From contig CP070808.1 in the NCBI GenBank assembly GCA_020343715.1, forward strand, positions 291,868 through 297,033: a stretch of 5,166 nt of DNA. Direction: 5' to 3'. The DNA comes from Thermoplasmata archaeon. GTDB taxonomy: Archaea > Thermoplasmatota > DTKX01 > GCA-020343715. Each line of letters opens with the position of its first letter. The stretch's first letter is position 1. Position numbers and translations under genes: made by a program. The notes beneath the pieces are model-generated. The model had not been told where the DNA came from. It searched no databases and worked only from the letters and a program-made list of their open reading frames with translations. Below, one piece after another: positions 1 to 5,166 of the stretch.

Positions 1-618
1 GTACTCGTTCAGCATCCGCAGGGCGCCCTTCTTCGACTCGCCGAAGTAGTCGGCGCCCAGCACGTAGGTGGTGTAGTTGTCCAGGTCCACGATCATCGCC
101 ATGTCCCCGGGCATCCCGGTGGCGGGAAGGTCGGGGCAGTATACCAGACGGATGACCGGCTTGAAGGGCTGGGCCAGCTGCTCGGGCGTCTCCACCTGCT
201 CCCGGGGGAAGCTGAGGGTCTGCTGCATCCCAGCCACGTTCGCGCCCTGGAGGGTGTAGAACCACTGGATGGGGAAGGTGTGCTCCCCCAGGCCGTAGTA
301 CGCCTGGACCTCGATCATCTTGCCCTTGAGATGGATGAAGTCCCATGCCCGCTGGATGTACTCCATCGCCTTCTCCGGCGATATCGTCTGGCCCGAGTAG
401 AGGTGCGAGTCCTCGTCGGGGGCCACCAGGTACGTGTACTTGGCGAACCGCGCCTTGTTGCGCGATATCTTGTTGATGCCGCCGTACTTGGTCTCCCAGC
501 AGGCGAGCGTGTGCTCGCAGGCGAGCTTGCGCAGCTCGTCCTGGGAGGGGTTGGTCATATAATGGACGTCGAAGGGGTGCAGAACCTCCGTGGGAGGCAT
601 CCTCTTGGCCTTCTTCAT
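1..618 (-). CDS. pckA: Phosphoenolpyruvate carboxykinase (ATP), N-terminal part, cut by window edge
   Basis: The first 206 residues are present; the frame is open to the window edge and the C-terminal part is missing. ATP-dependent PEP carboxykinase converts oxaloacetate and ATP to PEP, CO2 and ADP in the cytosol, the entry step of gluconeogenesis. The match rests on two stretches. Residues 80-110 (SPEKAMEYIQRAW, then a GKMIEVQAYYG core) resemble the SPETW...GKRLFVVDAFCG region of the bacterial enzyme. Residues 186-206 contain YFGESKKGALRMLNEY, which lines up with WYGGEMKKGMFSMMNY. On this alignment Y191, K196 and K197 correspond to the substrate/metal-binding Tyr207, Lys212 and Lys213 of the E. 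coli enzyme (numbering from memory). The nucleotide-binding P-loop would lie beyond the edge. The N-terminal 75 residues are divergent; the usual GRSPKDK oxaloacetate loop is at best degenerate (SRNKARF, 52-58). The ATG at 618 is chosen because of the SD four bases upstream. The gene has its own promoter, so it is probably not dependent on the zinc-ribbon gene before it. Confidence 0.85.
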   Translation of the reverse strand, partial: MKKAKRMPPTEVLHPFDVHYMTNPSQDELRKLACEHTLACWETKYGGINKISRNKARFAKYTYLVAPDEDSHLYSGQTISPEKAMEYIQRAWDFIHLKGKMIEVQAYYGLGEHTFPIQWFYTLQGANVAGMQQTLSFPREQVETPEQLAQPFKPVIRLVYCPDLPATGMPGDMAMIVDLDNYTTYVLGADYFGESKKGALRMLNEY

Positions 619-622
619 TTCC

Positions 623-627
623 TCACC
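623..627 (-). promoter_or_regulatory. Shine-Dalgarno sequence of the PEP carboxykinase gene
   Basis: GGTGA on the minus strand is complementary to the UCACC of the archaeal 16S rRNA tail. It ends four bases before the ATG at 618 and supports that start. It lies inside a five-codon ATG frame that overlaps the start codon. Confidence 0.6.
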
Positions 628-651
628 ACCATGCGGAAATCAGTCCAGGGA

Positions 652-669
652 AACGCTGAACTGAGCGTT
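652..669. repeat. Perfect inverted repeat in the PEP carboxykinase leader/start-site region
   Basis: AACGCT (652-657) and AGCGTT (664-669) are exact inverse copies separated by six bases (GAACTG). The repeat falls where transcription from the TATA box at 690-697 should begin, about 25 bp downstream. It could be an operator blocking initiation or a hairpin at the 5' end of the mRNA. The repeat is seen directly; the role is inferred. Confidence 0.5.
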
Positions 670-689
670 GGGGTGAACCGACAGTATCG

Positions 690-697
690 TATATATA
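690..697 (-). promoter_or_regulatory. TATA box, promoter of the PEP carboxykinase gene
   Basis: An eight-base TATATATA in otherwise GC-rich DNA lies about 76 bp before the start codon at 618. With the usual archaeal spacing of about 25 bp, transcription would start near 665-670, giving a leader of roughly 50 bases that contains an SD. The box lies in the 125-bp gap between the stop of the zinc-ribbon gene and the carboxykinase start. Confidence 0.7.
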
Positions 698-704
698 GTC
701 GTGG

Positions 705-725
705 TTCAGGGGCTCCGGCCCTGAA
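705..725. repeat. Perfect inverted repeat between zinc-ribbon gene end and pckA promoter
   Basis: TTCAGGG (705-711) and CCCTGAA (719-725) are exact inverse copies around a seven-base spacer. On the minus strand the repeat begins 18 bases after the stop of the zinc-ribbon gene and ends about 7 bp upstream of the TATA box. No T-run follows it, so it is a poor classical terminator. It could be an operator beside the TFB-recognition site of the promoter, or an RNA 3'-end hairpin. Confidence 0.5.
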
Positions 726-743
726 ACAGAGAGGCAGGTCAGG

Positions 744-1202
744 TCACAGGTCCATCTTCCGCTTGAACCTCTCGAGGAGGGTGCGGCTCTTGTCGGCCTC
801 CATCTCCTCCAGCTTCTCCGCCGCCTTGTAGAACTTGTCGCCCTCGAAGCCGGCATCGGACACGTTCTGGAGGTCGGCCAGCTCCCCGGCGTCGAGCCAA
901 ACGCCTCGGCAGTCCAGGCACACGTCCACCTCCACGTCCTCGGCGTGCTGGTAGTCCATGAGCCCTCCGCACCTGGGGCACACCAGGGGGCTCTCGGTCT
1001 TCGTCCCGATGTCCTTGGTAAGGTAATCGGCCAGCTTCCTGTCGCCGATGATCTTGCGGAGCTCGCCCTTGTCGAGCCAGATCCCGTTGCAGTTCGGGCA
1101 CGCGTCCACCATGACGGCCTTACCCGGGATCATGGCATCTATCTCGTTTAGCTTGACCTGGCACTTGGGGCACTCGACCGGTTCCTTGTCCTTGGCGAAC
1201 AC
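744..1202 (-). CDS. Small protein with two TFIIB-type zinc ribbons
   Basis: A 152-residue, probably cytosolic protein. It carries two tandem zinc ribbons of the zf-TFIIB family, each a CxxC pair, a 16-20 residue spacer, and a second CxxC running into the family signature GxWLDxGEL. Ribbon 1 uses C11, C14, C35 and C38 (CPNCNGIWLDKGEL). Ribbon 2 uses C75, C78, C95 and C98 (CLDCRGVWLDAGEL). All eight zinc ligands are intact. A charged helical tail (about 118-152), rich in Lys, Glu and Arg, follows. The family is widespread, with no well-established function; nucleic-acid or protein binding is the usual guess. The frame stays open upstream to 1757, but that part is antisense to the neighbouring gene and is not credible coding. 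Two GTG codons compete as start, at 1208 and 1202. The SD GAGGAGG lies 8 bases before the second and only 2 before the first, so 1202 is preferred; the other choice adds two residues. Confidence 0.9.
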   Translation of the reverse strand: MFAKDKEPVECPKCQVKLNEIDAMIPGKAVMVDACPNCNGIWLDKGELRKIIGDRKLADYLTKDIGTKTESPLVCPRCGGLMDYQHAEDVEVDVCLDCRGVWLDAGELADLQNVSDAGFEGDKFYKAAEKLEEMEADKSRTLLERFKRKMDL

Positions 1203-1210
1203 CTTCACCG

Positions 1211-1217
1211 CCTCCTC
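1211..1217 (-). promoter_or_regulatory. Shine-Dalgarno sequence deciding the zinc-ribbon start
   Basis: GAGGAGG on the minus strand lies eight bases before the GTG at 1202 and two bases before the GTG at 1208. The spacing favours 1202. Confidence 0.65.
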
Positions 1218-1240
1218 TTGAGAAGGAATCCGCCTCCAGG

Positions 1241-1248
1241 TATAAACA
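1241..1248 (-). promoter_or_regulatory. Candidate TATA box of the zinc-ribbon gene
   Basis: Minus-strand TGTTTATA lies about 42 bp before the GTG at 1202. Transcription would start near 1217-1220, giving a very short leader just long enough to hold the SD. It touches the inverted repeat at 1248-1263. The alternative is the TATATATA-like element at 1295-1302 read leftward, which would give a leader of about 70 bases. Confidence 0.45.
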
Positions 1249-1278
1249 ATCGTCCCTACGATTCTGATTAATCGCGAT
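1248..1278. promoter_or_regulatory. Cluster of AATCG half-sites, candidate operator
   Basis: AATCGT (1248-1253) and ACGATT (1258-1263) form a perfect inverted repeat with a four-base spacer. A further AATCG follows at 1270-1274, and CGAT (1275-1278) makes a second dyad, AATCGCGAT. The first three half-sites start 11 bp apart (1248, 1259, 1270), about one helical turn, in alternating orientation. The cluster lies between the candidate leftward TATA box and the rightward TATA box. Binding by a dimeric regulator that controls both genes is an inference. Confidence 0.45.
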
Positions 1279-1294
1279 GGTTCTCTGACTTTCC

Positions 1295-1302
1295 ATATAT
1301 AT
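1295..1302 (+). promoter_or_regulatory. TATA box for the cysteine-protein/secretion operon
   Basis: ATATATAT, within the ten-base palindrome CATATATATG (1294-1303), lies with its centre about 27 bp before the ATG at 1326. Standard archaeal TATA-to-start-site spacing puts the first transcribed base at or within a few bases of that ATG. The mRNA would therefore be leaderless, which agrees with the absence of an SD before 1326. Because the element is palindromic it could also fire leftward. Confidence 0.7.
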
Positions 1303-1325
1303 GCTCTCCACCGTCCGAATCCCCG

Positions 1326-1910
1326 ATGACACGAAAAGGCGACGACAAGGGAACGCCCCTCGTCACGGCGGACATACCACCCTGCAACTACGAATTGCGA
1401 TCGGATGGGAACGCACTCAACATGCGGGTGCTGTGCAGGGAGTGCGGTCAGAGGGAGCTCAAGGACCGCAACTGCTTCTCGTCCCTGCTGAGGGCCTTCG
1501 CCAACGAGGTCAACGTGGAGCGTATCACCCTCTCCAACCACGTGGAGACCCAATATTTCGGCAAGGCTCTGTCGATCCTCAAGGGGATCACGGCGCTCTC
1601 CTACGAGATGAGACAGCTCTCCCTGCGCACGCCCGCAACCCCCTCGGGCAAGGCCCCCAAGGGGTGTGGTGACTGCCAGTTCCAGCCCCGACGTGTCTTC
1701 ACCAGGCTCAACGAGCAGTTCCTCCGGGACGTGGGCCTGTTCTACTCCCTCTTCCACGACACCACGGTGCGCCTCTACGAGGAGGACGCCAGGGACTACA
1801 CCTGCGGCGAGTGCATGCTGGCGACCCGGGAGGACTTCGACTACGTCTACTCCAGGTTCGAGAGCCTGCTGCGGGAGATCGTGAAGGAGGGCTACGCGGT
1901 AGTCGTTTGA
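1326..1910 (+). CDS. Eight-cysteine protein, probable detached N-terminal domain/partner of the secretion ATPase
   Basis: This 194-residue protein has no signal peptide and no membrane segment. It has eight cysteines, mostly in pairs: C20, C37/C40 (CREC), C50, C114/C117 (CGDC) and C160/C163 (CGEC). The last two CxxC pairs could form one four-Cys metal site across a helical segment (about 122-150). C37, C40 and C50, perhaps with C20, could form a second. The pattern CxxC, about nine residues, C, then helix, strand and helix recalls the Cys-rich domain at the N-terminus of some archaeal pilus/secretion ATPases; that comparison is from memory. Its position, 39 bp before a secretion ATPase on the same strand, supports a role as a separate module of that machine. 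Start 1326 is chosen for the TATA box 27 bp upstream; an internal ATG at 1422 (MRVLCREC) has no SD and would still keep the C37 onward core. The biochemical function is unknown. Confidence 0.8.
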   Translation: MTRKGDDKGTPLVTADIPPCNYELRSDGNALNMRVLCRECGQRELKDRNCFSSLLRAFANEVNVERITLSNHVETQYFGKALSILKGITALSYEMRQLSLRTPATPSGKAPKGCGDCQFQPRRVFTRLNEQFLRDVGLFYSLFHDTTVRLYEEDARDYTCGECMLATREDFDYVYSRFESLLREIVKEGYAVVV

Positions 1911-1935
1911 ACATCAACAGTGAAGCGAGGCGGAC

Positions 1936-1942
1936 GAGGAGG
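1936..1942 (+). promoter_or_regulatory. Shine-Dalgarno sequence deciding the ATPase start
   Basis: GAGGAGG lies seven bases before the ATG at 1950. The frame also contains an upstream GTG at 1920, but no SD precedes it and it would only add ten Arg/Gly-rich residues encoded by the SD region itself. The ATG at 1950 is therefore preferred. Confidence 0.75.
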
Positions 1943-1949
1943 CGGAAGG

Positions 1950-3845
1950 ATGATAGGCGGCAAGGAAGAGGGACCCACCCTGACCATCCGTGGGCGGGCC
2001 AGGAGCTCCCTGGCACCCCGGGTCAGCAGGACCTTCGAGACGGCCAGGACCACGGGCAGCAAGCGCCCGAGGCTACTGGTGAGGATGGAGGCGTTCAGCG
2101 CCCAGCTGGGAAGGACGGATGAGGAGGTGCGCTCGAAGTTGAACGGTGCCCTCCGGTCAATCCTGGCCTGCAACAGGAGGGTGAGGCCTAGCTTCTCGGA
2201 GACGTTCGTCGCCCCCCACCGCCCCCAGGGAGCCTCCGAGGTGCTCAAGTACACCGTGGGGAAAGCCTCGGTCAGGATCAACACGCTCACCAACGAGACC
2301 GAGGGGTTCTACCTGCTGGAACCCCCGGAGTACCGGTACACCAGGACCGAGGTGGGTCTGGTGGAGGGCGCTCGCAGCAGCCTCCTCGATGAGGCCCCCG
2401 AGGACATGCAGGTGGAAACCCCGGGCCACGTCAGGGCCTGGGTCGAGCGCCGTGGAGCCGAGCTCATCGGCGAGGACGCCCGTCAGAGAGGTGTGGACCT
2501 GGGCTCCGACAGGACCGCCCAAAGGCAGAGGGTCCGGCAGCTTACCTCGACCCTGGGCCGCTACACCGCCGGTCTAGGGGTCATCGAGCACCTTCTCTTG
2601 GACCCACGGGTCCAGGACGTCTTCGTGGACGCGCCCGCGGACGCCAATCCCCTGTACGTCAACCTGGGTGGGACCGGGGACGATGGCGTACCCACCAGGT
2701 GTCGCACGAACGTCTGCCTCTCGCAACCCGAGGTGGAGGGCCTGGTCGCCCGTCTCCGTCACGCCTCGGGCCGTCCCTTCTCCGAATCGCGCCCCTACCT
2801 AGAGCACGACCTGGAGGACCTCAACACCCGTGTTACGGTCATCGGCCGGCCGCTCTCGCCCTCCGGTACCGCGATCGCCTTCAGGAGGCACGCTACGACC
2901 CCCTGGACCCTTCCCAAGCTGATCGCGGCCGATAGCCTCTCACCCCTTGCGGCCGGCCTCCTCTCATTCCTCGTGGACGGGCAGTCCACCATCCTGGTCG
3001 CCGGCGGCAGGGGGGCAGGCAAGACGTCGCTCCTCGGGGCCCTCGTCCAGGAGTTCCCCAGGTCCCAGCGGATACTTACCATCGAGGACACCCTGGAGCT
3101 GCCCGTGGCTGAGATGCAGGAACTGGGTTACAAGGTCCAGTCGATGCGGGTGCAGAGCACCCTGGGCACCGATGGCGAGATGTCATCCGACGACGCTCTC
3201 AGGCTCGCCCTCAGGCTAGGTGACTCGGCCCTGGTCCTTGGCGAGGTCCGGGGCCAGGAGGCCAGGACCCTGTACGAGGCCATGAGGGCAGGGAATGCTG
3301 GCTCGGCGGTCATGGGTACCATCCACGGCACGTCCGCCAGGGCGGTCCACGACCGGGTTGTCCACGACCTGGGCATAGCCAAGGAGGCCTTCAGGGCCAC
3401 CGACGTGGTCGTCGTGGCCGGCCTCAGGAGGCCCGGCGGGGCCCAACGTCAACTGCGACGGGTCGTCGAGGTGGCGGAGGTGGACAAGTCGTCCGCCAGG
3501 GCCGGCAAGTTCAGGGACCTCCTGACCTACGACGGCCGGATGGACGGCCTGAAGGACAAGGGCCTGAAGCTGTCCGACAGGATCGGTGACATCGCCGAAT
3601 CGTGGGGGCTCTCCATGGATGAGGCGATGGACAACATCCGTGCCAGGGCACGCATCAGGGAGCTGATGGTGGAGACCTCGGTCAGGGAGGGACGGCCCGA
3701 GCTCCTGGAACCTGACTGGGTCGCCGAGGCCAACAACGCGTTCTGGTCCCTGGTCGGGGACATGGACACGGAGGGCGACACCGACTTCTCCAGACTCGCC
3801 GAGGACTGGAGGGCATGGTGGGAGGAGGTGACCCGGGATGGCTGA
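1950..3845 (+). CDS. Archaeal type II/IV secretion or pilus-assembly ATPase (GspE/FlaI/TadA family)
   Basis: A 631-residue hexameric motor ATPase expected at the cytoplasmic face of the membrane, driving assembly of a pilus-like fibre by acting on the GspF-like platform protein encoded next. Residues 1-45 are basic and probably disordered. Residues 46-345 form the N-terminal domain that packs against the motor. The C-terminal motor carries Walker A GGRGAGKT (352-359), the Asp box IEDTLELP (378-385), the Walker B region ALVLGEVRG (427-435) and the His box GTIHG (456-460), followed by RVVHDLGI (469-476). The GEVRG and GTIHG forms are those of archaeal rather than bacterial members. Residues beyond about 512 form a helical C-terminal extension with several Trp (W552, W590, W599, W620, W623, W624). 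All catalytic motifs are intact. No Cys-rich N-terminal domain is present; one may be supplied by the gene 39 bp upstream. The last 8 bp overlap the next gene. Whether the machine is a pilus or a secretion device cannot be told here. Confidence 0.96.
   Translation: MIGGKEEGPTLTIRGRARSSLAPRVSRTFETARTTGSKRPRLLVRMEAFSAQLGRTDEEVRSKLNGALRSILACNRRVRPSFSETFVAPHRPQGASEVLKYTVGKASVRINTLTNETEGFYLLEPPEYRYTRTEVGLVEGARSSLLDEAPEDMQVETPGHVRAWVERRGAELIGEDARQRGVDLGSDRTAQRQRVRQLTSTLGRYTAGLGVIEHLLLDPRVQDVFVDAPADANPLYVNLGGTGDDGVPTRCRTNVCLSQPEVEGLVARLRHASGRPFSESRPYLEHDLEDLNTRVTVIGRPLSPSGTAIAFRRHATTPWTLPKLIAADSLSPLAAGLLSFLVDGQSTILVAGGRGAGKTSLLGALVQEFPRSQRILTIEDTLELPVAEMQELGYKVQSMRVQSTLGTDGEMSSDDALRLALRLGDSALVLGEVRGQEARTLYEAMRAGNAGSAVMGTIHGTSARAVHDRVVHDLGIAKEAFRATDVVVVAGLRRPGGAQRQLRRVVEVAEVDKSSARAGKFRDLLTYDGRMDGLKDKGLKLSDRIGDIAESWGLSMDEAMDNIRARARIRELMVETSVREGRPELLEPDWVAEANNAFWSLVGDMDTEGDTDFSRLAEDWRAWWEEVTRDG
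3824..3831 (+). promoter_or_regulatory. Strong Shine-Dalgarno sequence inside the ATPase 3' end
   Basis: GGAGGTGA is a full-length complement of the archaeal 16S rRNA tail, six bases before the ATG at 3838. It sits inside the ATPase codons for its WWEEVTRD end. It fixes the start of the membrane-protein gene and suggests independent initiation rather than reliance on stop-restart coupling alone. Confidence 0.85.
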
Positions 3846-5166
3846 GACCGGCGACAGGGCTCTGGCAATGGGCCAGATGGTGGACGCCGTGAGCTACATG
3901 GCCATGTCGATGCGACAGACCCCGTCACTCCACAAGGCCCTCCTGTTCGCCGCTCGGAACGTGGGTGAGCCCCTGGCCGGCCGCCTCAGGCAGGTGGTCC
4001 TGGACGTGGAGCTTCGGAGGTTCGAGACCCTCGAGGAGGCGTTCCTGGACCTGGCACGGACCCTCGATCCGGGCAATGAGGGGTTCCAGCAGGCGCTCCG
4101 GTCACTGCGTACCGCAGAGCTCCAGGCGACCGCCGACGGCGTCGAGCGGTCCCTCGAGCGCGCCACCGGCTCCGCCTTCGATGGTACCAGGAGGAGGGTC
4201 CGGGAGTTCGCCGACGGGCTCCAGAGGCCCGTGTTCGTCCTGTTCTCGATTGGTGTCGTGCTGCCCCTTATGGTCGGCTCGATGCTGCCCCTCATGTCCG
4301 CTGGAGGTCTGGGTGGGTCCTTATGGACCGCCGTCCTCCTCATGGACGTCCTCTTCCCGCTCCTGTTTGTCCTGGCCGCCCGGCGGATCCTCGACCGTCG
4401 ACCCCTGGTGCGTACGCCTTCCCGCGTCGAGGGTCCGTCAGGGCGGAGCCTCGGTAGGGTCATCGCCGCCGTCACGGTGGGAGCGGCCCTGGTGGGTCTC
4501 GGTCTGTTCTTAGGCACCGTTTCGACGGAAGTGACCTCAGCGGAGGCACGCCTGGACGCCGCCCTGGCTGACGGCAGCCTCGTGGGCATGGACCCCGACG
4601 AGAGGGCGCGGCTGGAGGCCGAGGCGGGGGCCGCCGACCGGGAGCCCCTGGTGGGCCTAGCCGTGATGGTCGGGCCACTGCCCGTCATCTGGGGTGTAGC
4701 GGCGGCGGTCGCAGTGTACCACCTTCCGGCCCTCCGGACGACCCGACAGCGTAGGAAGGAGATCAAGACCGTTGAGGACGCCCTACCCGACGCTCTTTTC
4801 CAGATAGGGAGCCGGATTGCCGACGGCGTGACCCTGGAGTCGGCCATCAGGCGCACGGCCAACAGCATGGGGGATGAACCCCTGGCCCACCTGCTCAGGC
4901 GGGTGCTGGCCCACATGACGCTCAAGAGGTCCTCGGCCACCGAGGCCCTCTTCGGGAGGGAGGGGGCCCTGACGGGCTTCCCTTCCGAGAACGTGTCCGC
5001 CTCACTCAAGACCATCGTCAGCATGGTCCGGAAGGACGTATCCGGCGCTGGGCGGACCATCGTGGCGGTATCCGACCACCTGCGTGACCTGAGGAAAGTG
5101 GACCGCGAGGTCGAGTCCAGGCTCCGGCCCGTGACCGACATGATGCGGTCCACGGCGGTGCTCTTC
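3838..5166 (+). CDS. GspF/FlaJ/TadC-like membrane platform protein, 3' end cut by window edge
   Basis: The frame is open for 443 codons from the ATG at 3838 to the window edge. The product is the inner platform protein of type IV pilus-like and type II secretion-like machines, the membrane partner of the preceding ATPase. It carries two T2SSF-type helical domains. The first is at about 12-125 (MVDAVSYMAMSMRQTPSLHK onward). The second is at about 310-430 (EDALPDALFQIGSRIADGV, with LESAIRR). Between them are four hydrophobic segments, at about 131-155, 162-181, 205-228 and 271-296. The Arg-rich loop 182-204 fits the cytoplasm by the positive-inside rule. The acidic loop 229-269 would then face outside, which leaves both T2SSF domains in the cytoplasm. 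More membrane segments are expected past the edge. No membrane segment precedes the first T2SSF domain, which seems short for archaeal relatives. The start is fixed by a strong SD, and the overlap with the ATPase gene is 8 bp (3838-3845), as expected for one operon. Confidence 0.93.
   Translation, partial: MAETGDRALAMGQMVDAVSYMAMSMRQTPSLHKALLFAARNVGEPLAGRLRQVVLDVELRRFETLEEAFLDLARTLDPGNEGFQQALRSLRTAELQATADGVERSLERATGSAFDGTRRRVREFADGLQRPVFVLFSIGVVLPLMVGSMLPLMSAGGLGGSLWTAVLLMDVLFPLLFVLAARRILDRRPLVRTPSRVEGPSGRSLGRVIAAVTVGAALVGLGLFLGTVSTEVTSAEARLDAALADGSLVGMDPDERARLEAEAGAADREPLVGLAVMVGPLPVIWGVAAAVAVYHLPALRTTRQRRKEIKTVEDALPDALFQIGSRIADGVTLESAIRRTANSMGDEPLAHLLRRVLAHMTLKRSSATEALFGREGALTGFPSENVSASLKTIVSMVRKDVSGAGRTIVAVSDHLRDLRKVDREVESRLRPVTDMMRSTAVLF

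Noticed and set aside
705..725. Intrinsic terminator for the zinc-ribbon gene
   Set aside because: The inverted repeat is real, but no T-run follows on the minus strand, and archaeal termination relies mainly on T-runs. It is listed as an inverted repeat of unknown role instead.
280..831. A 183-codon plus-strand open frame
   Set aside because: It lies antisense to the PEP carboxykinase, runs through its promoter and into the end of the zinc-ribbon gene, and shows no recognisable motif.
1203..1757. Long N-terminal extension of the zinc-ribbon frame
   Set aside because: The frame is open to 1757 but covers the promoter region and the antisense of the Cys-rich gene. The SD at 1211-1217 and the family's usual short N-terminus place the start at 1202.
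1920..1949. GTG at 1920 as the ATPase start
   Set aside because: There is no SD before it, and the added ten residues are merely the translated SD region (Gly/Arg-rich). The ATG at 1950 has an ideal SD.
3894..5153. A 419-codon open frame on the minus strand
   Set aside because: It is antisense to the GspF-like gene, is rich in Arg/Ser/Pro low-complexity sequence, and shows no domain. In GC-rich DNA the strand opposite a real gene often stays open. The plus-strand frame has domains, membrane segments and a strong SD.
1..5166. tRNA or rRNA genes, CRISPR arrays, insertion sequences, attachment sites
   Set aside because: No tRNA-like arms, spaced direct repeats, transposase frames or long terminal repeats were seen by eye on either strand.

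Overview
The window looks archaeal, most likely from a GC-rich euryarchaeal lineage of the Thermoplasmatota type. The lineage is an inference; the archaeal call rests on visible signals. A/T-only TATA-like boxes sit about 25-75 bp before genes in otherwise GC-rich DNA. Purine-rich Shine-Dalgarno (SD) sequences match an archaeal 16S tail. The secretion ATPase and membrane protein belong to the archaeal GspE/FlaI and GspF/FlaJ type. No RNA gene, mobile element, CRISPR array or origin was seen.

Left part (1-1202, minus strand). The 5' part of an ATP-type phosphoenolpyruvate carboxykinase gene runs off the left edge (start codon at 618). It has its own TATA box, bracketed by two perfect inverted repeats. 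Upstream on the same strand is a small protein with two TFIIB-type zinc ribbons (744-1202), which has its own SD and probably its own promoter.

Middle (1203-1325). A 123-bp divergent intergenic region separates the zinc-ribbon gene from the rightward genes. It holds a candidate TATA box for each direction and a cluster of AATCG half-sites in alternating orientation, mostly 11 bp apart, which could be an operator.

Right part (1326-5166, plus strand). Three tightly packed genes form a probable operon: a 194-residue eight-cysteine protein, apparently translated from a leaderless mRNA; a 631-residue secretion/pilus-assembly ATPase with all hallmark motifs; and a GspF/FlaJ-like membrane platform protein that overlaps the ATPase by 8 bp and runs off the right edge. 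Together the ATPase and platform form the engine of an archaeal type IV pilus-like or type II secretion-like machine. The cysteine protein resembles the Cys-rich N-terminal domain found fused to related archaeal ATPases, so it may be a detached module of that ATPase. No pilin, prepilin peptidase or secreted substrate lies within the window, so what the machine builds or exports cannot be told from here.
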